Part shown: in pieces, positions 38,904 through 53,357 of the stretch | Layout: each line of letters begins with the position of its first letter | Numbering within the stretch: position 1 is the first letter of the stretch | Source of the DNA: Marchantia polymorpha subsp. ruderalis | Lineage: Eukaryota > Streptophyta > Marchantiopsida > Marchantiales > Marchantiaceae | Direction: 5' to 3' | NCBI GenBank assembly: GCA_037833965.1 | Contig: AP031353.1 | Location: 9,426,501-9,490,500 of the forward strand | DNA length: 64,000 nucleotides | Position numbers and translations under genes: made by a program | The notes under the pieces: generated by a model | Databases searched by the model: none | What the model saw: the letters and a program-made list of their open reading frames with translations, nothing else | What the model was told of the DNA's origin: nothing

Positions 38904-41900
38904 TTGTGCATCTTTTTGTCCCTCAGGGCCACTGGTTCCTCCTCCTCGTCATATTATTGGTTGTGAATCTGGTGATTGCCCTTTTCCTCGAGTTGTGTAA
39001 AATTATACAAAAGGACTGAAAATTATGGAAAAGGAAATGGAGCCACCAGTTCTTTCCTGGTAATCTTTTTTTCGAGTTCAACACCCAAGTACAATAAACA
39101 GATTAGTCTGCCGTCGCAAATGACCTCGTGATTACTATGTGGGCCCTGTAGTTAGGCCTTTTGAAATTGAATGCCAGTCTCTCGGAGACATTTTTGCCAA
39201 TCACGGTCTGAACTTCGACCCTTTGTAGCTACTACTCATGTCACGGCCACTAAATCGAAGGTGTATAGAGCCACAGCAAAACTGCATTGAGTTTCAGATC
39301 ACATTTGAGTAGTGTCTTCTTGAAGCTTTACTGGCGAAAGGGCATGGCCCACTCAATTTGTGTACTTGTAGGGTTTACTTATCCATAATTGGGATTGAGA
39401 GCTGATTCCTTTCTACCCGCTTGTGTGCGACAACTCGACATCTCAAATGTTACCCACGGGCACCAAAAGTTTAATTTGCTAGAGACGCATCTTTTTCACA
39501 TGTTCGTGCCAGGTATTGATAACAGCATGGATATTCTTTCTTGTGTCTTTGGTGCTCTTTGTTCTGGACTAGACATGTACGAGAGAAAACGTTGATTTGG
39601 AACCAATTGCTGTGTTGGGGAATCATGTACTGTTTCTCGTATCAAACTCTTTGTACACGAAGAGTTTGATGAGGTGACACCCCTGTAAGTATTTGCAGGC
39701 TGTACTCGCAGTGGGTCGGGTGATCGTTTTGCCACGGACGAAAATACTCAATGAATGGTCGATGTTGATTGTCACGTATAATGGCCTGAACTAACTTGTC
39801 CGAGGTGCCCTGGTGTTGGCACGTCAGTCTGGTTCGATATCAGTCGAGATGTTTTCTGCATTTCAAAAGTCAAAATCGTGTCACACGGTGCGTGATCCGC
39901 CACCAAGCCGTCACGCTGTCGTGGTACCAAGTGACGAGAGGGAATTACGAACAGTATCTTATAGAGTAATGATGTTCCGCGTCTCCAGTTGGGGAAGTGA
40001 ATAGGAGCTCGTTTCACCCGGGTGAGAAATAACTCACTCGGATAACTCTCTCCAGACGGTCATAGTCAGTGTTGTAGGAAATAACAGAGGCTGGATACAC
40101 AGATGTCACATGTAGTCCTGTAGAATGTACGCTTTCAGTTGAGCGAAATTGTACGCCCAAGCCAGTGAAAAACCTGCATTTAAGCTTTCAGCTGAGGAAT
40201 CAGCACACCACTTCCACGTATCTCCGATTTCCATGTGGATGACGACGAATGACCGTTGAACGATTTTCAACGTCGTACATGTCGTAAGGGACTAAAACAT
40301 CGTAAAGGCTGACGAACGTCCAAGCCCTGCGCTCTCGCTTTTGAAGACGGAATGGCGGGCGGGGGCGCATCATGGCCGAGCTAGATTGGCACGGAGAAGG
40401 CCGAGTATGGAAGCAAGGCCCAGGGTATCATACTACTACGAGAGCATAATCTCGTGCTTGCTAGTCCCGTATATCTCAATCATGCCACGCCCATCTCCGC
40501 CCGCCCGCCGGCCAGGCCTGCCTGCCAGATTACTGTATCCACAAGGCGGTGCTTACAAGCCGAACTTTACACATGTGCATCTGGGAACTCGACCTCTCGA
40601 CGGCACAAGCGGAGGGGCACTGGGAGCCAGTGGAAGGCCCAGAGAACACATGAGCTTCCTTCCAGCGGCCAGGACTGATGTCTCGGCGGAAACTCAAGCT
40701 ACGCGAACAGTTGGATGCCCAGAGCAACTCAAAAGCACTAGGCCCATTATTATGGCAGAAAGGTCAGAGCGCACTGGAAACCGGTACAATGATCTCTTGA
40801 GAAGATCTGGGGCACGTAACACAAAATTTCTCCTTTTGGACGATTCAGTTCTTTGTCCCGCAGATGGAAGTCGTCCGCAGTTGAAAGAGGTCGTTACTCA
40901 TGGAATTCACTGGCCGGCGCTTGCCTTCGGCGTTTTCCCTTGAACTCGGGGTGCCGAAAACTATCGGGGAGGGCAGAAAATTCTACGGACTGCTGCTGCT
41001 CGGTCAGTAAAATCAAAAGTCACCGCGCGGCTGTCGTTAGAAGGCGCACAGTGCTGGTAATCATGACACTGAGAGCGCGGAAGTCCGTTGAGTGGTCCTC
41101 AAAAGCGCAAGGGCTTGCGCCTGGAATGCATCGAAGAATTTACTGTTGTGGCCTAGAACTTATCGAAAAGTAATGAGCGCCTCGCTCAAAAGCACGGAAC
41201 TCTAGAAGAATCCGAATCGCCCGGAAGACTAGTGTTCGTCGAAGAAGGTCGATCGTTTCGTTTCTTACTTGATGGAGACGATCCCGTCCCCCCCTCCTCG
41301 CCCCACCCCCGTGGTACTTCTAACTACAGATGGATCGTTGTTGTACAACATTCAACGCGAAATTCAACTTTGAAAAGCTGTTGAATTCAATGACAATCAT
41401 TGAATCGATCCAGCGACCGTGACCCGTCCCCCTCTTCCCCTCTTCCCCTCCCTTGTCGTGGGAGTGAGAGAGCGAGCGAGTAGTCGTGGACAAAATGAAC
41501 AGGCATTCGCCCGCCGCAAGGACAAGAGACGAGAGAGCCGAGAGTCGAGACTCTCCGTCCCTCCCTCCCGCCGAGGAGCCGTGTGGCCACATGTGGCGGC
41601 GCACAGTCGACTAATCACTCGGCTCCTCATTTCGCTTTCTCGTCTCGAGCGTGCGCGCACAAGATCTCATTCTCGTACCAGCGCCTCATCTGCTCCTCCT
41701 TCTGCGGCCCCCGCAGCTCATTGTCAAATGATTCACGTACAATTTCATCCATCCGGCCCGTCGTTCCGTTTCGCAGCCGCGTTAGTCAACACGGCCCTCC
41801 CTATAATTGCCAACTTGCGACTTCCGGCCTACGTGGTAACTCCCCGCGCGGTCCCAACTTTACGGAGTTGGGGCTTTACGGAGTTGGCACACTACAAATA

Positions 41901-43720
41901 TCTGCGGCTCTCGTGCACGTACCGAGCGCTTGGGTCGCTATTTGGATGCGCGCGCATCGCCCCTCTGTACTGTGCCATGGCCTCCCGCTAAATATCTTCT
42001 CCGCTTTACGTTGTACCCGTTTCCTACTCTTCTCTTCCTCCTCGGCTTCTACTTGCTGCTACGACTCCTACTCACTTACCTCCTCACTCGGTCGCCGGTA
42101 CTTGCTACTGCCAGTCGCTTCCCATCGCAGCGACAACTGCTGCTGCTGCTGCTGCTGGTCTCCTGTCTACGTCGTAAAGGTGTACCGTATGTCGTTCTAT
42201 ACCTGGAACGCAGTAGTTGGGGCTCTGGGCTCCATTTGGGAACCGCCTTCCTTCCTTCCTTCGTTGCTTCCTTCCTCGGGACAGCCCTTCCTTCAGGGGG
42301 TCCCTTTGTTTGTTTCGATCCGCTTTTGGTAACTGCAAACAAAGTAGATCGTTCGGAAAAGTAATCGTATGAGAGAGCGGCGAACAAATCTGAGCAGAGC
42401 AGATAAGCATCATCACGAGTATCATCGACTCCGGTACAGTCAAGTCAAATTACAGTTGATCCACTCCTCCTCCTCCTCCTCCTCAGGCTCTGGACGGTAC
42501 AGCGTTGCCTTCATCAATTTCAAAGCCTGCTTCTGCTTTTTTAAGTTCAAGGCAGCAACAAATCAATCATTCTATGTACATATCACGGGGACGCTCACTC
42601 ACTCTCTCACCATCCCAACGCCAAGTCCACTGAATCTCCCTCCCTCCCTCCCTCCCTCCCTTCACTCTCAGGTCCAGTTTGTTGGATCTTCGAATCCTCT
42701 CTTAGTCAACAGTAACGCTTATTTTATGAATCTCAACCCATGCTATGGTAACGGCAGTCAGCCGATTGCCACATTGCTCGAGCGAGGTGTCTTTTCAAAA
42801 GGTTACTTGTCCGAAATTCGAAATAGTGAATGCGCTAAGGTTTTCCTGTGTATTTTAACCACTAGTGTTGTGATAATCATATATAGTTAGAGAGTTCAGA
42901 TATAGAAGTTTCCTTATTATAATAACCTTTTTCTTACTGTACTTGTGACAAGTCTACTCATGAAATTGTCAAGGAGATTATATTATCATATAATATAGTT
43001 TCTACATAACAAGTTTTTTTAATGCGTATTAATCAAAGATATGTTTTTCTTCTCAGTGTTTCATGCTCAGACTCTTGGAAAAGTCTTTCTTTACTGGCAG
43101 AATGGAATAAATGAAGAGAGATGTTGTATACATACATGCGAAGGAGGGTTCAGGTCGTGTGTGTGAAGTTTACTTCGTACGAGAGAGGCTTGTACCCTCC
43201 AACCATCCGTTCATACGAATGGGAGCGAGAAGCATGCATGCTGCTGATGCTAGGTCCTCAACATCCACCGAGCGAGAGAGATGCATCTGATCGAGGCCGA
43301 GCATATTAGATTACAGCGTGTCGAAAGCAACATGTTGGCCAGGAAAGCAAAAAGCCGTCAACATGCTCAGTCCATGCAGCGCAATGTCGTGTCATCGAGC
43401 AAAAGTTAGTTATCTGTAGCTGCATCAATCAAGTCGTATCAAATCGATGCGTTGATCTATCGTTGAATGCAAAACAAACAAACAAACAAACCATTTGTCC
43501 TGTATAAAGCGGATGTCACGAGTACAACACGTTTCTCTACACAGTACATAACCGAAAGTGAGTACCGTATCACTATCTCTAATAAACATTGCGACTCCCA
43601 TCTGACATGTTTTAGTACCCAAACCAAATGCAACAGCTTACTCCACTCCCTGACCCTTCGCATGCGAAAGGACGTCCATCATTTTTTCAATTTTCCTTTA
43701 TTATCAATTATACTTTTGGG
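38904..43720. other. 4.8 kb without a recognised gene
   Basis: 3' UTR of PDH E1 beta, then GC-rich DNA from about 40.3 to 43.4 kb. It holds simple repeats: CTG near 42137-42157, CTTC near 42250-42275, CTC near 42465-42483 and CTCC near 42640-42660. The 13-mer TTTACGGAGTTGG is repeated at about 41868 and 41887. The long open frames (41419-41991, 41583-42332, 42369-42890, all plus) overlap in different frames and carry no domain. This may be UTR or promoter of a gene I cannot see, or a non-coding transcript. Confidence 0.4.
39093..39098 (+). terminator. Possible poly(A) signal of the PDH E1 beta gene
   Basis: AATAAA about 190 bases after the stop codon, in a T-rich context. Confidence 0.4.
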
Positions 43721-46009
43721 AAAACGTTTTTATCTTCTTATTAACAGTAAGTATATATATATATTTATATTTATATTATAATCTCAAAATAAGAATGTAC
43801 AATACAAATACAAATGAGCTCACTTATGTCAAAACCTTTCATGTACCCACTACATACAAAACAGGTTTAAGACGCAAGCATTAAACTTCCATATGAGCAA
43901 TATGTACTTCAAGAAATGACAATATGGACTTTATTGAACAGGTCATGCAATAAATTTAATCATGAATATGTTCAATTTTTGCCTTCAAACCTGCTGAATA
44001 TTGTATCTAATTCATGACCAATTATCTATTATCGATTGATTCCACTAACACACAATGAACAATACAAACTTTAATGTTTTGGCTTTGATCAGTATATACT
44101 TATTAACTATGTATATGTGTATGTATATTTATTTTTTCAAAAACAATTGAAAAATAACATATTTTTAAAAAATTGACCCAAAATTTATAGTTTATAAATT
44201 TTATATAATCAGAATCATTACTTTGAAAAAAAATGAAAAAATGAAAATTTTTTCCTATTAATAGTTTTCAAATATTATATTGATTGAATATGTTTGACTA
44301 TTTTCTGAAATTGTAAACATTCATAATGAACGTATATGTATTTATTCTTTTTGACATAAATTCATTTATGTTGACTAACATGATAGTAACACCATTTTTG
44401 ATAATTGATATATATAACAGTTTTTTTTCATAAATCTATTAATCTATATTTTTTCACTTTAACAATTAATCTTTTACACGACTATCATCATTCTTGAAAA
44501 GTAAATTCCTAAACAAATAATATGCAAATCTAAGTTGCCCTCAAAGACTAAAAAAATTGATGTTAAAATTTTAATATTGATTTTATAATTAGCGTCTTTT
44601 AATTTTTTAATATATTTATTTATTTAAATTCAATTGATAAAAAAAGAGGAATTCAGTTAATTAAAATTTTTTGGTGATTTATAATAATATACATGATATC
44701 ATCAGTTGTTATAATCCTTGCATATTTTTTTTTATAACCTTTTGAACACACACAAGAATCTTCTCTTAGTGAATATATACACATAACGAATTCAGGCAAA
44801 ACTTTAGAGCAAACTTGAGAAAAAAAATATCATATGTTTATGTTGATTTCATAGAAAAATTGTGACATCTATCTATAAGTTACATGTATAGTTTTTATAA
44901 TTATATGGTTGATATCTTTTGACTTCAATGTTAATTTGCATTACTCAAATCAATTACATGAACGTTCCAATTGCATTTTGTGATTTGCATCCACTTGATC
45001 ACATCCCTAAAGAATGCAATTTAAAGAATTAAATGACTTTATTGTATATCAATATGTTTGTTCAATTAGCACATGATAAAATGATTGATTAATTTAATAC
45101 TCTTTTTTTGCAATCATTGAATTTTTATTCTGATGAATTTTGTATCACATTTTTAATCTATAAAAAAACCGCACCTTATTTAGTGTTATAATCACGACAC
45201 TCAAACATTTGTTTATTGCATTTAATCACATATTTATCTCAGTCAACCTTCAAATAATAGCTAAATTATTGAAATTTTTATCTTTTAATAATATCATTCA
45301 AATGAATGTTATATTAAAATTATTTTACAACGTTATCGTAAATGCATCACATATTATAATATTTAAATTATCTAGTTGATGATTGATATCATACATTTAA
45401 GTCATTTCTGTTTTTATAAACTTCAATATTTTCATTCATGTATTTTAACATGAATTGATAATGATTGATATTTTTTGAAATTTTTTATTATAAATAATTA
45501 AGCTCAGAATTGAGTTTTAAATTGAACTTTATGTTTCTTATGTTAGATCATATTGATTTGTTCTTCATTTTTAGAAGCAAGAATTAATTCATCTAATCCC
45601 ACTTGATCAATGAAGAATTTATTCTTGATTTTCACTTTACAAACTATTTTTAAAAAGTAGGGTTCAAATTTCACATTATGCATATGATTTTAAGCATTTG
45701 AAGTGATATTCTAGTTTTAAATTGTAATTTAATTTAAAAATATATTAACATACATATTAATATTTATATCTAAAAAAATATAAATTCTATGTAATATTTA
45801 TTTGAAATTTATATCAAATATGTTGCATTGCTTGCACTTGATGAAAACATATTTTGTTCAAATGAAGTGCCATATCTTATTACATATAGTTTGAAAATTT
45901 GAATGTTAGACTTGTTGGCATGCATAGTATAAATTGAGGTTTTTTATTTTGTATAAAATATTTTTATATTTATAAGTATGTTTTTATCAATTTTTATTAT
46001 TTCAACAAG

Positions 46010-46045
<36 letters not shown>

Positions 46046-49000
46046 GTGTGTTTAATATTGATATTGTCTAGAATAAATTTGTATAAAAAATTTGATTTCT
46101 AGGATTCAAATAAATTTTTTTTATTTTATCTTATATACATACAAAATTTTTACATGATTTTATTCTAAATTGTTTTAAAGAATTCTTTTATTAATAGATT
46201 GATACATGAATAAATATTAGTTAAATTTAATGAACATTGTGACATACTTTTATTTTGTCTAAATTCATATAATGAAAAATTTTCAAATATTTTGATTAAA
46301 AAATAATATATGCTAAATCTTTACTTAAATTGTTTTTGGAAAAAATATCATTATTTCTTGAAAATGAAAATGAAAATAATATAAGACAAAAAACATAATC
46401 TTATGTTATGTGTAGATTGCATGTTTTAATCATCATTAATTTTAAATTTTTTTTCAATTTAGATGCATGTTAGCATTTAAAATAAAATAAAATTTCAATG
46501 CAAGATTAACATTTATTTATTTGAAAATTAAAGATAATAAAATATATATAACTTTGTAGCATTTTAAAAATATGCATAAACTTACAAAATTAAATCTATA
46601 TATTTTTAGTTTTAATTTTAATTTTTTGATTAATTAAATTTAATTTATAATGAATATTCAGATGTTTTTCGTTTTGAAGATCTTGTGCGTATATGTAACA
46701 ATCTTTACATCCATGTTTATATGAAACAATGGGTGATATGAACATTTGCACCTTGCCATTGATTGTCTTGAAACTAGTTATTATCAACTCATTCTTTAGT
46801 TAGATGTGTATATCGTTGGCAAAAATTATTCACAAAGCTTTCTTCTGTATTGCTACGTAAGGAAGAATTTCTTGTCAAACATGGGTTAGATTTTTGTTAC
46901 CGGCATCTGTCACCACCTAGATGAAACGATTCCGACCTCCTCTGGTATTCGTACCATAATCAATTGCACAATCTACAAGTGTTTCGCGATAAATTCCCTA
47001 AAATCTATTGCACATCTAGCAATCATCGATAGAATTGTACATCCCACAACCATCTATGTAGTCTAAGCTCTTCATGTACAAGAGCTCTTTACTTGACTTC
47101 TCTAATGTAGAATTTCCATTTGGTCTGCAATCCAATCGATGTAAAATATAAACAAGGTTTTTCATAAATTACATGTATCAATCATCATTAATGTTTGAAT
47201 ATATTTTATGCAATCATGTTAGCATTTAAAATAATAACATTAATTTCAATTTAGGATTAAAAATTTAGAGTTTTTTGAATAATTATAAAAAATATTTTTT
47301 AAATAAATCAATTAAATATTATAAAAAATTTCAAAAATTGTGGCAAATCAATTATAACTATATTTTAGATTTATATGTTTTGTATTTTAAAATTGATGTG
47401 ATATATTAACATATGTAATATATTATACTAATTAATTGAAAATAAATACAAAGTTTTGTTCCTAACAAGAATTACATCATTCTTCTTTGTTTATTATTAT
47501 TTTTAAAGTATTATATAATCATAATTAATTGATTATTATTTTATTTATTATTTCATAAAATTATATATATTTATATAAAATATATGATATAAAATAATAT
47601 TTTTATTAATATCAATGTAAATATATTATACAAATTCAAAATTATTAAAGAAGAATTATTGCAAATTATTAAATATTTGATTTTTTAGAGTAATGTGAAT
47701 GTTGTTTTAATTGGTGCTATCAAATATAAATATAAATAAATAATTTGTATCGTAGATAACAACAAAATATATTCTAATGGTATTTATTAAATTTATAAAC
47801 ACCAATTGTAGATATATTCATTATATTTATATTTCTCAAATTAAATTATTTTCAAAATGTATTGAAATATAAACATGATATTTTTATTTTTAAAAATTAT
47901 CTATGCACTTCATAAATAGTAATAATACCAATATAATATTAATTTTATGTATTTATATGAATGAATACTATGCAAAACTTGATTGAATGAAACAAGTATA
48001 AATCAATAATTTTAAAAATATAAGACGTGAAAATATAAATAAATATAGTAATAATTTATTTTTATTTTTTTCCTGTTTGATGCATAATTTATTTATATGA
48101 AAAAAAGTGTAAGCTAAATTAATAGTTTAAATTTGTATTTTCACAAAAAAATTTATAGACACTTTAAATCTGCATGGTATTAGTTGAAGTGGGTGTAAAG
48201 TGACTTTAAAGCTAATATTGATTACGCCTTACTTATAGAAAATATAAAGATAAAAATAGTATTTTGGCTGTGCAAATTGCATGTTATACAATAAATTGAA
48301 AACTATTGTTTCAATATCATAATCAGCACTGGATCTATTATTCATATTGCTCGATTTGGAGACAAAATATATTTTAAATCTAAAGAAATTTAATTGGTTT
48401 TTAAAATTTTATGTTTTCATAGTAGTTTTTAATTTATAAGCAAAAATTATCTCATCTTTGTTTTAAATTGATTTTTTTTAATTTAATTGGTATACTAATA
48501 CTCTCAATAGTGGTGAAAATTTATGGTACAATCTGCTTATATAAAATTTTATTTGATAATAATTTGAAATATTTATTAATTTTGCAAGATTTATTATGTA
48601 TGTTTTATTATTTTTCATGAATTTTAAGATAATCTTTTTTGCAGCTGCAAATAAATAGTTTGAATATATAATATCAAAGATTTAAAGCAGTAAAAATTAT
48701 ATTGATAATTATAAATGATAATAAATAAAATTTTTATTAGATTATATATGAAAATTTAAATCATATAAACATTCCAGTATATAAAATATTCTTATATTAT
48801 ATGTTTTAATCATTTAGTCAAGTCTTGAAATGACTCTGGTTAATTTAATTAATTAGTTTATCGTTGTATAAAAAAACTCAATGAGATTTTAAATGTCACA
48901 ATCGTTTGTTTTTTTTTGTCAACTTCTTGTTCTAGCTTTTTTTATTGTTTTATGTGTATGTAGAAACTTGTAATCCGTAAAATTCAAGTTGCAAATCCAG

Positions 49001-51750
49001 GTAAAACCTTGTAGGTTTTATCTAATTGAAGCTTGCTTGTGCGAAAAAAAGCTATTCACCAAATAAATCCTATGACTAGCTGCGCCACTGCGAGTACATT
49101 CTGGATATTAAATTTTTTTCACTTGCAGAGGGGTATGATACCGTTTAGTATAAAATGGTTGACACCTAGAGTTTTATTTATATCTTCTTTCAAATAAGAT
49201 GAAAAAAATTTAGCTTTAGAATATTTCAATTTAAAAATTAAATATTGAGAATTTGGATTAGATTTGATTCAAATTTTTCACAAAAAATGTATGACAATTG
49301 ATATGATGATGATGATTTTAATTATGTAATTTGAACTTAAAAACTTAATATAAATCCAACAAGAGTATATTAACAACTTTGCAAATCCTTACCCGAGAAA
49401 AAAATCAGACTACAAAGATTTAACACCAAGTTGTAATGATGTATGATCCATGTATTATTTGCATTGGTTGTGTGTATGAATACGTTTTTTGTGATTTAAA
49501 TTTTATAAATTCATATACATTGAATTAATAAATATTAAACATGATGAGTCAATGTTAAATCTATTCAAAAAATTATAGAAATATAATCGTATTTGAAAAT
49601 TATCAAAATTATTTAAATAATTTTTTTAAATAAATATTTGAAAATTTATCCATTTCTATTTTTTTGATTTTTAATCATTACATTTAATAATTTTTTAGTT
49701 TTTGATAAATAATTTTTAAGGAAATTTTGGTGGAATGAAATATGTAATTTTAAATATTAACATAAATAAATATTCTAAAAATATTAAATATTATAATTAT
49801 TTTTATACACATGTTTATATTTTTAGGATTCAGAATATATACAACGAATTTATTTAATAATTAAAAATTATATCTCATAAATGAAAATTTATATGTTATA
49901 AGTAGTTTTACATTTTCTTCAGAATTAACTCTATAATATAATATTATTCTTATTATTGAATATTTGGTCAAATTAAATTGCTTGGAAAAATAAACAAATA
50001 ACACTTGAAAAAAATCTTTCTAATGCAATAAGCATTTGAAGTTCTTTATTTAATTCACACTTTAAAGTTTTGCATATAAAGATTTTCAATAAAATATGAA
50101 ATTCTATTGTTTGCTGTTTATTTTTTAGAATTTATGAAGTATATCTCTTCTTGGAACATTCATTTGGATAAATTGTAATATTAAGTTGAAATGTGAATGG
50201 TGTATGTTAGATATCAGAAATATATGTTTTTATATATTATATGAATGATATATATTATATCATATGAAAGCAAAAATGAAAATTTGAATTAATCTTTACT
50301 GTATATCATAATTGCTAGATGTTGAAAAATATTATTTTCTTGTTGCAAAGACTTTGTATTAAGTTTTCTGGAAAAAACTTTGATCATAGTCTATCTTGCA
50401 AGTGTGTTCTTAGTATCATGCAGTTCTCTTTTTCTTCTATACAGTTATTCTCAAAACCTAATGAATCAAAAACTAAGAACAAGGAAAGATGATTCAACTA
50501 TTATTTTTTAGTTTTTTTTTTCCATTTTTGATATACTCTTGTTGGACTTCTTATATGTTTTCATGTTCAGATCACATGTAAATCTATTAAAATCATCATC
50601 ATGCAATATCTGTCAAAATGATATTAATTCTCATGAAAAATTTGATTGTAATCTAAACCCTAATTCTCAATTTTTGAGAGTTACATTCAAATGTTGAAAA
50701 TCCAATATATCTTCATCTTATTTGAAAAAGATTCAAATACAATTTGAAGGTTGAAATTTTTTTTTGCAAGATAGAATGCAACAGTCTGTAGTTTGTATTG
50801 AAATGATAATAATAATTGAAACCAAGATTTTTTATCAATTACATTCTGGTAAATTTCAAGATAAAAATTTGATAAAAATTCATCTATTTAGGATAAATAA
50901 ATTTGTTTAGAGTTGATGAGAGGCATGTGTGAAGCTTTTTGAATACATATATCTGCCGATTGCTCTGTAATGTAAAGTAAGATCATAAAATTATATAAAC
51001 TACATAATATAAGTTATATAAAGAGGGAACAAATTGTCTAACTATATTGAAAATCAACCTTAATCACACACATTTATAAAAATTATACAATATAAATCAA
51101 AATTCTTATATGATATTTTTCATACATGAATTTTGAACAAGAGTTGACCAGCTTTATTTTGCATATCATTGTTTTAATGCGGGAGTTCTAACAGCTTTAA
51201 TCAACTATATTAAGATATGATATTAAGTAAAATAAGTATATATTCACTCCATGCAGCAATCGGAAAGGTGTTTGTGCATTCATTTACTCATCATTTTTAT
51301 CAATGAGTAAATCAATGTACTTACGACAACAAGTGTTTTGGCATCTCATAAGTTTTGTACTACGTAAATTTTTGATTCAATTCTCATCCAAAATTATATA
51401 CTGAAAACTTATCAATGTTTAACTTCTAGAGATTGAACAACACAGTGGCTCTTGAAAGCCTTACAAGATATACTATCACCTAATCTAAAACATTGTCATG
51501 CGAAAATACTTGAAATTGATATGTCTTGGTTGAGTAATTGTTTTATGGCATAACACACACACACACCTAATATATATAACTATTTATTTATTTTCACAAA
51601 TGAAAGTCTTCAAGTCTTCACCAAAAGCTTGTGATATAGGTACTATGGTGTAGTAAATGATTCAGATCAAACACAAGTTTACACAATTTGTGCATGAGTT
51701 ATCGCTTCTGAATTACAGGTGTGTTGTAGGAGGTTTATTTTTCGGAATTC
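43720..51750. other. Second AT-rich block, about 8 kb; no gene
   Basis: Extremely AT-rich with homopolymer runs and TA repeats (46012-46042), and almost no open frame above 60 codons. A less AT-rich island lies at about 46800-47150 and a smaller one at 48960-49130. I cannot recognise any protein or RNA gene. By analogy with the first block it is probably old transposon DNA decayed by C-to-T change. Confidence 0.5.
46800..47150. other. Less AT-rich island within the AT-rich block
   Basis: Contrasts sharply in composition with both sides and may be a younger insertion or a slower-decaying fragment. Minus-strand translation gives short runs such as FREFIAKHL and LPYVAIQKKAL, broken by stops. 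I could not assign a family or find ends. Confidence 0.35.
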
Positions 51751-51818
51751 AATATTAATCTGTTGTCCACATACACTAGGCAACTGGAAGTCGGATTCCT
51801 ATAAACAATAGGACAAAA

Positions 51819-52447
51819 TTATGCATAATCATTCATGGTTTTTGTACACATATGGTTCAGATGTAAGAAGTCGTGGAATAAAAGGCAATGCATCAGCAGT
51901 TGTTCGTTTTTCGAACTGCAAAGTTCAGCGAACACCTTGCATTCTGCTTGAAAGAGAGACTCGGATCCAGTTAGCCCGAATGAAGTAGTTTGGACTTCGG
52001 GTATGATTCCAAGTACTGAAGACTTGGTATGGAAGGCACTATTTTCAATTAATTTTCGAATCTGCAATTTGCAACACTTGGAGAGTTCTGTGGATGCACC
52101 GAGCACATACATTTTGCTCATGCAAGAACGAGGAATAAGTGCTCCAAACATGTGAAGTAATGTGAGCGTTGAAGCCACATGCCGTTCAACCTCTGTACAG
52201 TAAAAGCCAAGAGATCAGTGGTACAATTCGCGACCTTTACTGAAAGCTCGTAGTCGAAGTCTGGTATGACCGGGTGCATATTCTTTCCTCCTCGAGAGAT
52301 AACGTCCCCCTTGTCATCCACGATTGTGATAAAAGTCCCACAAAAGCAACTTTTGAAGCCCTTCTCTTCTCCTCTCACTGAAATTCTTCTCATGAGTACG
52401 TACTGCGCTGGCCCTTCTTGAAAACAGCGTACATGGCTTGAGGTCAA
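51819..52447 (-). CDS. Unrecognised open frames, possibly two exons of one gene
   Basis: Two overlapping minus-strand frames, 52447-52118 and 52178-51819, lie just outside the AT-rich block. The first reads FKSCFCGTFITIVDDKGDVI then HPVIPDFDYELSVKVANCTT, like a real soluble protein. The second includes KLIENSAFHTKSSVLGIIPE. I do not recognise a family, and neither frame has a clear start. Could be a small hypothetical gene, a decayed gene, or chance. Confidence 0.28.
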
Positions 52448-53327
52448 GTCGAAAAGATTTTTTTTGTGCTCTTGCTCTTGAATAGTTCACAGCGCGAAAC
52501 AATAGAATATGTGTTGCTTCCTAAGGAACATGACATGCCATTCCCGACATCTTAAAGATGAAGCTCCGATATAATAATTAGCCCAGAGCGGTATCATGCT
52601 GAAGTGGTTAGAAATGTGGAATTAGAGTGGAGGTTGACTGATGTGATGTGACTCCCCCCGGGAACAGAGAGAAGAGAGAGAAAGAGAAAGAGAGCAGAAC
52701 TGTTGTTTGTTGACTGAAGGCCCTGGCCTGCGCGCACTGAAGTCTGAACCTCTGCACAAACACAGAATCTACCACGAAATCGCGAATAAGTTGATTGATG
52801 ATCACTTTTGGGGCAAAGTGAGCGAAGTTGGTCCTAACCAGCGGTAGAGTAGATGGAACAACTTCTACTGCACTACACTACGCTCCAGATACGATGGTCT
52901 CGTCGGGAATCTGCTGCTAGCCCACAACTACAGCTCCCGTCTGTACTCGAGTGGGCAACGTACGTGCTCTCGCACATTATTTATTGTGAGCCGCGAGGTT
53001 CGTATAACCACTCCACTGTTCGAGCGCTTGTAGATGAGAAGATTCTCCTCGCTTTCTCGCGCCTACGTACTCGAGTGTAGACGAGGTGAGGTGCGCGAGG
53101 CCCAGCACGCACATTGCCACATTCTTTCCTCTGTTCAGCGTTCAAAGTAAAGCGAAATCGTAATCCTTCCGTACACCAACGGTATGAGGAGGCCATACCA
53201 TACCATACCATACATACCATGCCATACCTCACACCTCGACGGCCTCCGCTTCTGGGAATTCGAGTCCTCCCTACGTACTCTCTACCGTCGGCTTGCGCTA
53301 CGTTGGAATCCCTGAACGAATGAAAAC

Positions 53328-53357
53328 CAGTAGAAAATTCTCGAGGATTTTCTACTG
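53328..53357. repeat. 30-nt near-perfect palindrome
   Basis: Arms CAGTAGAAAAT and ATTTTCTACTG flank tCTCGAGg; only the T/G pair next to CTCGAG is mismatched. Confidence 0.75.

Noticed and set aside
41419-42890. Three long overlapping plus-strand frames
   Set aside because: They lie in different frames, contain runs encoded by simple repeats and show no splice-compatible continuation to a known protein.
43140-43210. Possible second microRNA-like foldback (GGAGGGT with ACCCTCC)
   Set aside because: The stem is only about 7 bp with poor pairing beyond, and no known microRNA sequence is present.
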